This document shows positions 1 to 6,674 of a stretch of DNA of 8,768 nucleotides, piece after piece. A model generated the notes under the pieces. The model was not told the DNA's origin and did no database searches. It was given only the letters and a program-made list of their open reading frames with translations. How positions within the stretch are numbered: the stretch's first letter is position 1; each line of letters starts with the position of its first letter. The translations under genes and the position numbers were made by a program. The stretch is from an uncultured Roseburia sp. (lineage in GTDB: Bacteria > Bacillota > Clostridia > Lachnospirales > Lachnospiraceae), in NCBI GenBank assembly GCA_905206195.1, contig CAJLGN010000036.1, forward strand, positions 1 to 8,768, written 5' to 3'.

Positions 1-741
1 CAAAATAATGAGACCCGAATTTTTATAGTACGCTCTGGCCATCATGAGCTTTTGTGATTCACCTCCCGATAATGCAATACCGTCCACATCTATGCTCTTT
101 CCAAGAAATGTTTTTTCCCTCTTTTGTAACTGATTCATTTTTTCTTCTAAATCACTGATTTCTATCGCCTTCTTCAGGCAGGCGCTATCTATCAATTGTT
201 CGGAACACATGGCAATATTTTCTGCGATGGAGAACTCGAGGATATTTACTTCCTGAAAAATCACCGCCAGCTGCTCATAGTAGATCTCTTTCGGTATGTC
301 CTTAATATTGGTATCATTGAAGTAAATCTCCCCCTTGGTGGGCTCATATAGATTGCAGATCAATTTTATAAGCGTGCTTTTCCCCTCGCCGTTTTCTCCT
401 ACGATCGCAATTTTCTCTCCTGCGTGTATCGTCAGGTCTATATTTCTTAAAATATATTTATTTGTGTTTGGATAGCAAAAAGATACATTTTCTAATTTTA
501 TTTCCGGACACGTCTCTCCCTTTCGGTTTCTTTCAATATTTGTACCACAGTACTCCTCTTCAAACTCCAGAAATCCCCTGAAATGATTAATAATTAAATT
601 CTCACCTTTCATATTTGCCATATTTTTTGTGAAATCAGAAAGGATGTTAGAAAAACTAAAAAATAACGACAGATACATTGTGAAATTTCCGATCGACAAA
701 TTGTGCTCTAGCACTTCTTTGATCAGATACATATAAATTAC
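1..741 (-). pseudogene. ATPase-domain fragment of the broken ABC exporter, partial at left edge
   Basis: The frame continues without a stop for 247 codons from just after the TGA to the window edge. It opens with the end of the membrane domain (MYLIKEVLEHNLSIGNFTMY), then a linker, then the ATPase domain. Walker A is VGENGEGKST near 371-400, the Q-loop is VIFQEVNILEF, and the signature LSGGE lies at 58-72, followed by QKLMMARAYY. The window ends just before Walker B. The first possible start is the ATG at 732, 9 bases after the TGA codon, with no convincing ribosome binding site, so only reinitiation could express it. The catalytic motifs themselves look undamaged, which suggests recent decay. 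The rest of the gene lies outside the window. Confidence 0.75.
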
Positions 742-1431
742 TCACTCGCGAAGGACGCCGAGTGCTGCATTCATCAGACTACTCACTTTGAAGCGAAGTA
801 ATATTTTTTTGATAAGAAATATATATTCCGCAATATTTTTTCTCTGAATGCCACACAGCCACTCACCCATATTGAATAACCGGATATCTTTGCCAAAGGT
901 ATCTTTACACATCACATAGCGCAAGTACGATACCTTTCTATTTATATTCGCTTTTTCCTTTTCCTTTTGGTATGCATAATTATTTGCATAAGACTGTAAG
1001 CAATATAGAATAACCGCACTGAACAGCAGAATCAGAAAAACCCATTTTTCCAATTTCACAATCATAGCAAAATAAATACATAAAGAAAAAATACAAACTA
1101 CAATGTCGATCGACTGCTTGATATAATTTGCCAATCCTTTATTTGACGCCCCAACTGCAGCGCAGGATTCTTCGATCTTGTCCAACATCTCCGGAGATTC
1201 CGTGTATTCGTATTTCATACTCATGCATTTCTTATAATACAACGCTAAAAATTGAAATCTGATAAATGTAATTTTGGGATCATATACGGATTCTATATAT
1301 TCTCTCGCCACTGCTAACGGCACAAAGGTACACAAAAAAGCGATAATTACCACCAAAAAATAATTTACAGATGCCCCAGTAACCAGTCCATCCAGAACAA
1401 ATTTCGGAAAAAGTATTCCGCATAGGCGCAA
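742..1431 (-). pseudogene. Membrane-domain fragment of the broken ABC exporter
   Basis: An open stretch of 229 codons, readable from a TTG at 1431, encodes most of an ABC exporter membrane domain. It starts at the conserved patch LFPKFVLDGLVTGA, which normally follows helix 1, then has a hydrophobic helix (VNYFLVVIIAFLCTFVPLAV). A cytoplasmic stretch follows with the family pattern YKKCMSMKYEYTESPEMLDK, then two more hydrophobic helices, then a loop with DTFGKDIRLFNMGEWL that usually contacts the ATPase domain. It ends at the TGA after VLRE, before the last helices. No good ribosome binding site lies before the TTG, and an in-frame TAA sits just upstream. Without helix 1 and the ATPase it is unlikely to work alone. 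It may appear in annotations as a separate ABC transporter protein. Confidence 0.7.
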
Positions 1432-1472
1432 TACTATAATTTACCTTTTTCATCTTTTTCAAATACCTTTTT

Positions 1473-1524
1473 ATTTTCTACAATAAACCTTTTTAAAAAA
1501 TTTTTTATGACGTTTGTAGAAAAT
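1473..1524. repeat. 11-bp perfect inverted repeat upstream of the ABC exporter remnant
   Basis: ATTTTCTACAA at 1473-1483 is matched by its exact reverse complement at 1514-1524, with 30 bases between. The spacer holds a self-complementary A6T6 run (1495-1506). It sits just before the start region of the broken exporter. It could be an operator, a weak hairpin, or a scar of the event that deleted upstream sequence. No function is claimed. Confidence 0.5.
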
Positions 1525-1556
1525 TTTATATTTGTTTACAACGGACTACATCATGT

Positions 1557-1604
1557 AAAAAATAAAAAGGCATCTCCCAGTCATTGCCCACTGAAAAATG
1601 CCTT
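1557..1604 (-). terminator. Rho-independent terminator after the cation antiporter gene
   Basis: On the minus strand AAGGCAT (1604-1598) pairs with ATGCCTT (1573-1567), and inside it CAGT pairs with ACTG. The stem is followed at once by a T-rich tract (TTTTTATTTTTT, about 1568-1557). It lies some 50 bases after the stop of the antiporter gene and is placed to end the mntP-antiporter transcript. The plus-strand side has no comparable T-run. Confidence 0.7.
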
Positions 1605-1624
1605 ATATAATCCTAATATTTTTT

Positions 1625-1650
1625 ATTTGATAAGCTACCCATTATCAAAT
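1625..1650. repeat. Perfect 9-bp hairpin just after the antiporter stop codon
   Basis: ATTTGATAA at 1625-1633 and TTATCAAAT at 1642-1650 form a perfect stem with an 8-base loop, four bases after the TAA of the antiporter gene. It is AT-rich and has A-runs rather than U-runs after it on the minus strand, so it is not a standard terminator by itself. It may protect the 3' end of the transcript or be a protein-binding palindrome. Confidence 0.5.
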
Positions 1651-1654
1651 CGCT

Positions 1655-2596
1655 TTACCGCACACAGATATACACGAGATACCCCACATACAGTGCGATC
1701 ATAATGGCGCCCTCTTTTTTGTCCAGTCTCTGTCTCGTCCACGCGAGCACCCACACAATGAGGCTCATACCGATCAAAATCATGATATCGATGACATTCT
1801 CCATGATAAACGCGATCGGGCTGATGGCCGCCGCAATCCCGAGGACAAACAGAATGTTAAAAACATTGGAGCCGATGACATTTCCCAGCGCCATATCCAG
1901 CTCATTCTTGCGCGCCGCCACGACGGAGGTCACAAGCTCCGGGAGACTTGTGCCCAAGGCAACAATTGTAAGACCGATGAGATTCTGGCTCAGACCCACA
2001 CGCGCCGCAATCGCGGACGCGCCCTCCACCACAAAGTCACCCCCAAACTTGATCGCAATGATACCACCGAGGATGAATACCGCACACTTCCAGACTGGGA
2101 GCACCTCGTACTCCTCCTCCGAAGCATTTGCTCTCGCCCTGCGCGCAGAACTGATCATCCAGAGCAGGAATCCCGCAAACAGCGTCAGAAGGATCATACC
2201 GTCCATTCTTCCAAGCGACATCGCCAGATAGCCGCACACCAAAAGAAGCGCCGCGCAAAACACCGAAAATGGAAATTCCTTTTTCAGTGTGTTCTTCTCC
2301 ACGACGAGCGGGTTGAACAGCGCACAGAATCCACAGACCACCAGGAGATTAAAAATATTGGAGCCGACCGCGTTGCTGACCGCCAGCGCGTTATTGTTCG
2401 TCACGGACGCCGTGATACTCACTGCGCACTCGGGCAGGCTCGTCCCCATCGCCACGATCGTGAGGCCGATGATAATGGACGGAACCCGCAACATCTTTGC
2501 CACAGACGAACTTCCCTCCACAAAAAAATCTGCGCCCTTGATCAATAAAACAAAACCCACTACCAGCAGCACCAACGGCCAAAGCATTTCCATCAT
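1655..2596 (-). CDS. Ca2+/cation antiporter, CaCA family, YrbG-like
   Basis: This 313-residue membrane protein is a calcium/sodium (cation) antiporter that exports divalent cations using an ion gradient. It carries the two inverted alpha-repeats that define the family: GLTIVAMGTSLPE at residues 44-56 with VGSN at 77-80, and GLTIVALGTSLPE at 208-220 with IGSN at 241-244. The ion-binding glutamates are E56 and E220. About ten hydrophobic segments are visible, with a charged cytoplasmic loop (ARRARANASEEEYE) near 151-164 between the halves. The length suits the bacterial YrbG type. The start is ATG at 2596, with GGAGG nine bases upstream; a second ATG follows directly. It lies 42 bases after mntP with no terminator between, so the two are probably one transcript. 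The transported ion (Ca2+, Mn2+ or other) cannot be read from the sequence. Confidence 0.93.
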   Translation of the reverse strand: MMEMLWPLVLLVVGFVLLIKGADFFVEGSSSVAKMLRVPSIIIGLTIVAMGTSLPECAVSITASVTNNNALAVSNAVGSNIFNLLVVCGFCALFNPLVVEKNTLKKEFPFSVFCAALLLVCGYLAMSLGRMDGMILLTLFAGFLLWMISSARRARANASEEEYEVLPVWKCAVFILGGIIAIKFGGDFVVEGASAIAARVGLSQNLIGLTIVALGTSLPELVTSVVAARKNELDMALGNVIGSNVFNILFVLGIAAAISPIAFIMENVIDIMILIGMSLIVWVLAWTRQRLDKKEGAIMIALYVGYLVYICVR

Positions 2597-2638
2597 AATC
2601 CGATTCCTCCCTCATTTGTACCCACAAAAACTTCTCTT

Positions 2639-3220
2639 TTAACCCCAGATTCCAAGATGGGATAAGAGAATCCGCAGTCCCAGCAGCACCAAAATGGCGC
2701 CGCCCGCGAACTCCGCTTTCTTTTTATATTTATTCCCAAAGAGGTTCCCGACATACACGCCCCCGATGGAAATAAAAAATGTGACTGTCCCGATGATTGA
2801 GATCGCCTCCACAATCGGATACTTCAAAAATGCAAACGTGATGCCGACCGCCAGCGCATCGATGCTGGTCGCAACCGCTAGCATCAGCAGTTCCCTTAAA
2901 TTCAGCGGTGCGTCCATCTGATCGATCTCCACATTCTCGTCCTCCGAATTCAGTGCTTCCACGAGCATTTTACCGCCGATGAATCCCAGCAGGACAAATG
3001 CAATCCAATGATCGATATTTGTGATATACCGCTCGAACTGGATTCCAAGCCCCCATCCGATAAACGGCATAATCGCCTGAAATCCTCCAAAAAACAAACC
3101 GATAATGGACGCCTGTTTTTTGTTGACTTTCCGCATTCCAAGCCCCTTACAGATGGACACAGCAAACGCGTCCATCGCCAGACCAACCCCTATCAAAAAC
3201 AGTTCCACAAAAATTGCCAT
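2639..3220 (-). CDS. mntP: Manganese efflux pump MntP
   Basis: A 193-residue inner-membrane exporter that protects the cell against excess Mn2+ (MntP family, formerly YebN). The two internal repeats each carry the conserved aspartate motif: GLAMDAFAVSI with D17 and ATSIDALAVGI with D121. Six hydrophobic segments and glycine-rich helices (GLFFGGFQAIMPFIGWGLG) fit the family, whose usual length is near 190. The acidic loop NSEDENVEIDQMD at residues 91-103 separates the repeats. The frame is open further upstream to 3304, but I chose the ATG at 3220. It is nine bases after GGGAG and gives the short N-terminus usual for the family. The ATG at 3226, two codons earlier, is the alternative. A structured leader lies upstream and the cation antiporter gene follows downstream. 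Confidence 0.95.
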   Translation of the reverse strand: MAIFVELFLIGVGLAMDAFAVSICKGLGMRKVNKKQASIIGLFFGGFQAIMPFIGWGLGIQFERYITNIDHWIAFVLLGFIGGKMLVEALNSEDENVEIDQMDAPLNLRELLMLAVATSIDALAVGITFAFLKYPIVEAISIIGTVTFFISIGGVYVGNLFGNKYKKKAEFAGGAILVLLGLRILLSHLGIWG

Positions 3221-3302
3221 TCCCATTTTCTCCCTTCTCCGCCCTGTAAATACACATTTCCGCAAGGTCTCCCGCAGGAAAAAGTCATCCACATTCCCGC
3301 AC

Positions 3303-3378
3303 AATAAAAATGGGACTCAATGTATATCCCGCACCCACATCCCCACGGAATCCAGGTTGAAATATACATGAGTCTCAT
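3303..3378 (-). terminator. Long interrupted hairpin with U-tract between the ECF cluster and mntP
   Basis: On the minus strand ATGAGACTCATGTATAT (3378-3362) pairs with ATATACATTGAGTCCCAT (3327-3310), with one bulged T and one mismatch. The stem is about 17 bp, the loop is 34 bases (3361-3328), and a T-tract (TTTTTATT) follows directly. It lies about 60 bases after the stop of the S component gene and about 90 before mntP. The simplest reading is the terminator of the ECF cluster. Because no clear mntP promoter is visible below it, it could instead be an attenuator inside the mntP leader. The loop is unusually large for a plain terminator. Confidence 0.6.
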
Positions 3379-3440
3379 TCTTTAAGATTTGCCAAGCCCG
3401 AAGGCCGGTATTTCACACAGTATCCTCTGTCAACTGGATT

Positions 3441-3998
3441 TTATTCCGCCTTCAGGCTTCCCTTTTTGGAGCGGGTTCCGCTGTAGAACACGAGCAGCAC
3501 TGTGCCGAGCACGCCGTAAGAAATGGAATTGGTCACAAACGCCACAGCTCCCTGCGCGATCATCTTGTTGACCGGCTCCGCAAACACCACGACATCCCAG
3601 ATCGGAGCAACCAAAAGCCAAGCGATAGCATTTCCCACAATCTGAAATACATTGTAGCGAATGATATCTTTCCCGCCAAAAATGCCATCCTCCACCTGCA
3701 GCTTTGCATACGAGAGTCCTGTAATTCCGCAGGAGAGTCCACTTGCCACCACCCAGCTCCACCACGGAGAGCCGTACTGTACGGAATCCGAGAGCGCGTG
3801 TCCGATAAACGCGATCAAAAACCCGGCAATCGGACCGAATAGCGCCGCAAAAAAACCGCCGATGCCATATGCGGGCTGCACCATCGTCCCCGGCACAAAC
3901 GTCGGAATTTTTACATACATAAACAGCACTGTAAACAGCGCCGCACCAAGCCCTGTTGCGACAATCGTCTTTGTGTTAACCTGAAACATTTTCTTCAT
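3441..3998 (-). CDS. ECF transporter S component, UPF0397 family
   Basis: This 185-residue membrane protein is the substrate-binding (S) subunit of an energy-coupling factor importer. The UPF0397 pattern is visible: a short basic start followed by TIVATGLGAALF, a helix with GIGGFFAALFGPIAGFLIAFIGHALSD (residues 45-71), and the typical loop YGSPWWSWVVASGL (75-88). Five to six hydrophobic segments are seen, and the tail is basic (SGTRSKKGSLKAE). The AxxxA-type small-residue pattern in helix 1 (ATGLGAALF) is what S components use to dock on the T subunit. The start is ATG at 3998, with GGAGGAG eight bases upstream. It follows the T component gene after 124 bases, a gap that contains its own likely promoter. 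I know of no established substrate for UPF0397, and none can be read from the residues. Confidence 0.9.
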   Translation of the reverse strand: MKKMFQVNTKTIVATGLGAALFTVLFMYVKIPTFVPGTMVQPAYGIGGFFAALFGPIAGFLIAFIGHALSDSVQYGSPWWSWVVASGLSCGITGLSYAKLQVEDGIFGGKDIIRYNVFQIVGNAIAWLLVAPIWDVVVFAEPVNKMIAQGAVAFVTNSISYGVLGTVLLVFYSGTRSKKGSLKAE

Positions 3999-4066
3999 AA
4001 ATAAAACTCCTCCTTTGTCTCTGAAACTATGCCTCGAAACAATATCTTAGAAACACTCTATCTTAC

Positions 4067-4095
4067 ACACTATCTTTTCCCGCAGGATTTGTCAA
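4067..4095 (-). promoter_or_regulatory. Likely sigma-A promoter for the S component gene, with nearby AAGATA repeats
   Basis: TTGACA at 4095-4090 matches the -35 consensus exactly and is followed after 17 bases by TAGTGT at 4072-4067, a weaker -10. Downstream, AAGATA occurs three times (4076-4071, 4064-4059, 4048-4043), the first overlapping the -10. These repeats could be a regulator site. The predicted leader is about 60 bases to the ATG at 3998. Confidence 0.5.
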
Positions 4096-4122
4096 GGACT
4101 CCCTGCCGCCATTTCCCGTCCC

Positions 4123-4956
4123 CTACGCAAACGGATTCCAAAAGCGGGAGTGATTGATAAATATGCTAACCAAAACCGTCCCCAAAAATACGAGCAGGGC
4201 AAACAGCATTGCTGTATAATCCGATCTTCCAAGTCTTCTCGCCGCGTACCAGGTCCGTTTTTTGTGCTTTCCAAATCCCCGCAAATCCATGGCATTGCTG
4301 ATGAGATCAATGCGGTCCATCGTCGTAAAAATCAGAGGCACGCAGATGCTCATAATATTTTTTACCCGGACAGAAAACTTCTCCTTCCCGGACAAATCAA
4401 GCCCCCTGCTCTGCTGTGCCAGCGAGATATCCTGGTAGTTTCGTATCGTATCCGGGAAATAGCGGAGCGTGAGCGCCAGGGCATACGCCCCCTTGTAGCT
4501 GATGCCCGCCCTGTTGAGCGCTGAGGCCAGCTCGCTCGGGTTTGTCGTCAGCAAAAATATAATGCCGAGCGGAACCACAGAAAAATATTTCAACACCTTC
4601 GTAAACTGGTAGAGCATCTGCTCCTGCGTCACCACATAGCGGCTGCTAAACCGGAAAATCTCATGTGCCGTCCCGTAGATAGACTCGCCGTACTGGGGCG
4701 CAAAGAGGTAGGTCAGCACAAACTCTGCCGCCATAAAGATTGCGACATAGACGAACATCAGCCTCACCTGCCGAAACGGAATCTCCGACACCTTTAACAG
4801 TACCACGGAAAGCAAAAAAATCACAAAAATACTGCGGGCATCGTAGGAGAGCATCGCGCCGAGGGTGAGCAAAACAAAACAGACCAGCTTTGTGATTCCC
4901 GATAAGCCGTAAATAAAATTGTCCCGCTCAATGTAATCAAACAGTTTTGTTTTCAT
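4123..4956 (-). CDS. ecfT: ECF transporter T component (EcfT)
   Basis: A 277-residue membrane protein that couples the ATPase to the S subunit. Both coupling-helix motifs are visible: QQSRGLDL at residues 181-188 (the first Ala-Arg-Gly type motif, here Ser-Arg-Gly) and NAMDLRGFGKHKKRTW at 221-236 (the second, Arg-Gly-Phe). The N-terminal half has about four to five hydrophobic segments. The pattern SELASALNRAGISYKGAYALALTLRYFP at 141-168 is typical of the CbiQ/EcfT family, and a final helix lies near 247-266. The start is ATG at 4956, with GGAGG six bases upstream; it overlaps the end of the ATPase gene by 20 bases, so translation is probably coupled. The frame is open upstream to 4995, but that extension (MCSILLITRGRRG) falls inside the ATPase gene and has no family match. 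Confidence 0.92.
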   Translation of the reverse strand: MKTKLFDYIERDNFIYGLSGITKLVCFVLLTLGAMLSYDARSIFVIFLLSVVLLKVSEIPFRQVRLMFVYVAIFMAAEFVLTYLFAPQYGESIYGTAHEIFRFSSRYVVTQEQMLYQFTKVLKYFSVVPLGIIFLLTTNPSELASALNRAGISYKGAYALALTLRYFPDTIRNYQDISLAQQSRGLDLSGKEKFSVRVKNIMSICVPLIFTTMDRIDLISNAMDLRGFGKHKKRTWYAARRLGRSDYTAMLFALLVFLGTVLVSIFINHSRFWNPFA

Positions 4957-6658
4957 CCCTCGCCTCCCTCTCGTAATCAATAAAATGCTGCACAAAGGAC
5001 ATCGGCTCCCCGATCTCCGCTTTTATTGCCAGATCGTAGAGACTTGTCAGCTTTAGGCTCGCCTTTTCAGTGATCGCCTCGTCCGTCAAAATCTCGGCTG
5101 CGGAGGCGTCTCCGACTTTTTGTCCGCCCGAGATGACAATCACATGAGGTGTGTACTCCAGCATCAGATGCATATCGTGGGTAATCAGCAAAATCGTCAC
5201 CCCCTGCGCGTTCAGGCTCCTTAAAAACTCCATGATCTCCGTGTAGTGGTGATAATCCTGCCCCGCAGTCGGCTCGTCCAGAATCAAGATCCTGGGCCTC
5301 ATGACGAGAACCGACGCGATCGTGACACGCTTTTTCTGCCCGAAGCTAAGAGCCGAGACCGGCCACTTCTTAAAGGAGGAGAGACCGCAGATTTTCAGCG
5401 CCTCATCCACCCGCCGCTCGACCTCATCCTCATCCATTCCGCGCAGGCGCAGTCCCAGCGCCACCTCGTCGTAAATCATCGGTTTACATATCATCTGGTT
5501 TGGATTCTGCATCACATAGCCAATCATCTCGGAGCGCTCCTTGATACTTTTGCCCTTTAAGGATTCCCCGGAGACGGCAATCTCCCCTGCATCCTCCGTG
5601 ACAAATCCACAGATTAATTTGGCGAGCGTGCTCTTTCCGGCCCCGTTCGTCCCGACGATGCTGACCATCTCCCCCTCCGGAATGGAAAAACTCACATCAT
5701 TTAAAATTTTCCGCTTCGCCGTATACTGGAAATGAATTCCCCGCACTCCCAGAATCTCCGGCCGCTCCTGCTGCTTCTCCCGCTTTCCCTGCGCCTTATG
5801 CCAGGTGACCAGAGGCTCCCGCACCTCCTCGATGGCGAGAGTTTCAAGGCTTCCGGGACGCATCTCGGGGGTAATCGCAACGCCCGCATATTTTACCGCT
5901 GTGACGTAAAGCGGCTCACGTATCCCCGTCTTTGTCAAAATATTCGAGGCGATCAGCTCATCGGGGGAGGCATCCGCCACAATGCGCCCTTTGTCCACGA
6001 CCACAATCCGATCCACCTGCCGGTAAAGCACGTCCTCCAGGCGATGTTCAATAATCACAATGGTCTTGTTGTACTGCTCGTAAATGCGGTGTATCAAATC
6101 CACAGCCGTTTTTCCGGTGGCGGGGTCGAGATTCGCCAACGGCTCGTCAAACAGCAGCAAATCCACATCGTCCACCATGACACCGGCAAATGCCACCCTC
6201 TGCTTTTGTCCACCGGACAACTCAAAGGGGGAGACGCCCAAAAGACTTCCCATATCTACCATATCGGCCGCCCCCTGCACAATCTCCCTCATTTTAGAGC
6301 CCTCCACACAGTCATTTTCCAGCGCAAAGGCGATGTCTTCCCCGACGGTCAGACCGATGAACTGTCCGTCCGCATCCTGCAGCACCGTGCCAATCTTTTT
6401 GGACAGCTCAAAAATATTCATATCGGTGGTTTTCTCTCCATCCACCCGCAGGCTGCCTGTGATTTCTCCCTTGCAGGCGAACGGAATCAGACCGTTGATA
6501 CAGTGGCCGATCGTGCTCTTTCCGCTGCCGCTCGGCCCCACAATCAGCACCTTCTCCCCCTCGTAGATCGTCAGATTGATATCAAAGAGTGTGGGCTCTG
6601 CCTGACTGAAATATTGGAAACCAAAGTTTTCAAATTGAACTAAGGGTTTCTTTCCCAT
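4937..6658 (-). CDS. ECF transporter ATPase with two fused ATP-binding domains
   Basis: This 573-residue protein supplies both ATP-binding halves of the ECF importer on one chain. Domain 1 has Walker A GPSGSGKST (41-49), Q-loop Q94, signature LSGGQKQR (147-154), Walker B LLLFDEP (167-173) and switch His205. Domain 2 has Walker A GTNGAGKST (336-344), Q-loop Q384 (MQNPNQ), signature LSFGQKKR (437-444), Walker B LILDEP (458-463) and His494. The Phe in the second signature replaces the usual Gly, a form I recall in ECF ATPases. A charged linker (about 270-300) joins the domains. The start is ATG at 6658, with GAGGAGG five bases upstream; the frame is open to 6778, but that extension runs into the preceding gene. 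It follows the SAM hydrolase by 16 bases and overlaps the T component. Confidence 0.93.
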   Translation of the reverse strand: MGKKPLVQFENFGFQYFSQAEPTLFDINLTIYEGEKVLIVGPSGSGKSTIGHCINGLIPFACKGEITGSLRVDGEKTTDMNIFELSKKIGTVLQDADGQFIGLTVGEDIAFALENDCVEGSKMREIVQGAADMVDMGSLLGVSPFELSGGQKQRVAFAGVMVDDVDLLLFDEPLANLDPATGKTAVDLIHRIYEQYNKTIVIIEHRLEDVLYRQVDRIVVVDKGRIVADASPDELIASNILTKTGIREPLYVTAVKYAGVAITPEMRPGSLETLAIEEVREPLVTWHKAQGKREKQQERPEILGVRGIHFQYTAKRKILNDVSFSIPEGEMVSIVGTNGAGKSTLAKLICGFVTEDAGEIAVSGESLKGKSIKERSEMIGYVMQNPNQMICKPMIYDEVALGLRLRGMDEDEVERRVDEALKICGLSSFKKWPVSALSFGQKKRVTIASVLVMRPRILILDEPTAGQDYHHYTEIMEFLRSLNAQGVTILLITHDMHLMLEYTPHVIVISGGQKVGDASAAEILTDEAITEKASLKLTSLYDLAIKAEIGEPMSFVQHFIDYEREARDENKTV

Positions 6659-6674
6659 GCCAACCTCCTCGCGA

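Larger units (their letters stand above)
1..1453 (-). pseudogene. Degraded ABC exporter (fused membrane and ATPase type), runs off left edge
   Basis: This locus is one broken gene for a half-size ABC exporter (membrane domain followed by ATPase domain, about 590 residues when intact). Two lesions are visible. First, the expected N-terminus MKKVNYSIAPMR reads from the ATG at 1453, but the homologous continuation (GILFPKFVLDG) is in another frame and follows directly. The roughly 30 residues that normally lie between, including membrane helix 1, are missing. Second, an in-frame TGA at 742-744 separates the membrane part from the ATPase part, and the same frame is open on both sides of it (1-741 and 745-1431). 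The residue usually found at that position in such proteins is a small one, so GGA to TGA is a plausible single change. The family is certain from the Walker A and LSGGE motifs; loss of function is inferred. A sequencing error could explain one lesion, hardly both. Confidence 0.75.

Noticed and set aside
1280..1462. A separate 60-codon small protein starting at 1462.
   Set aside because: Only its first dozen residues after the ATG at 1453 look like real protein; the rest is an out-of-frame reading of the exporter, so it is treated as the 5' remnant of that gene.
1507..1704. A 65-codon plus-strand open frame across the gap left of the antiporter gene.
   Set aside because: It runs through the terminator hairpin and into the antisense of the antiporter gene, with no ribosome binding site or recognisable protein features.
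3221..3304. N-terminal extension of MntP from 3304.
   Set aside because: The extra residues (MCGNVDDFFLRETLRK...) do not belong to the family, and the best ribosome binding site points to 3220 or 3226.
3405..3433. A possible mntP promoter: TTGACA at 3433-3428.
   Set aside because: The -35 is perfect, but the -10 at 17 bases is TACCGG, far from TATAAT, and no better spacing was found. It remains possible only if an activator is involved.
5732..6643. A 303-codon plus-strand open frame antisense to the ECF ATPase gene.
   Set aside because: It lies fully inside a gene with clear ATPase motifs, has no ribosome binding site worth noting, and its translation is rich in Pro, His, Leu and Arg with no domain pattern. 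It is a shadow of the minus-strand codons.
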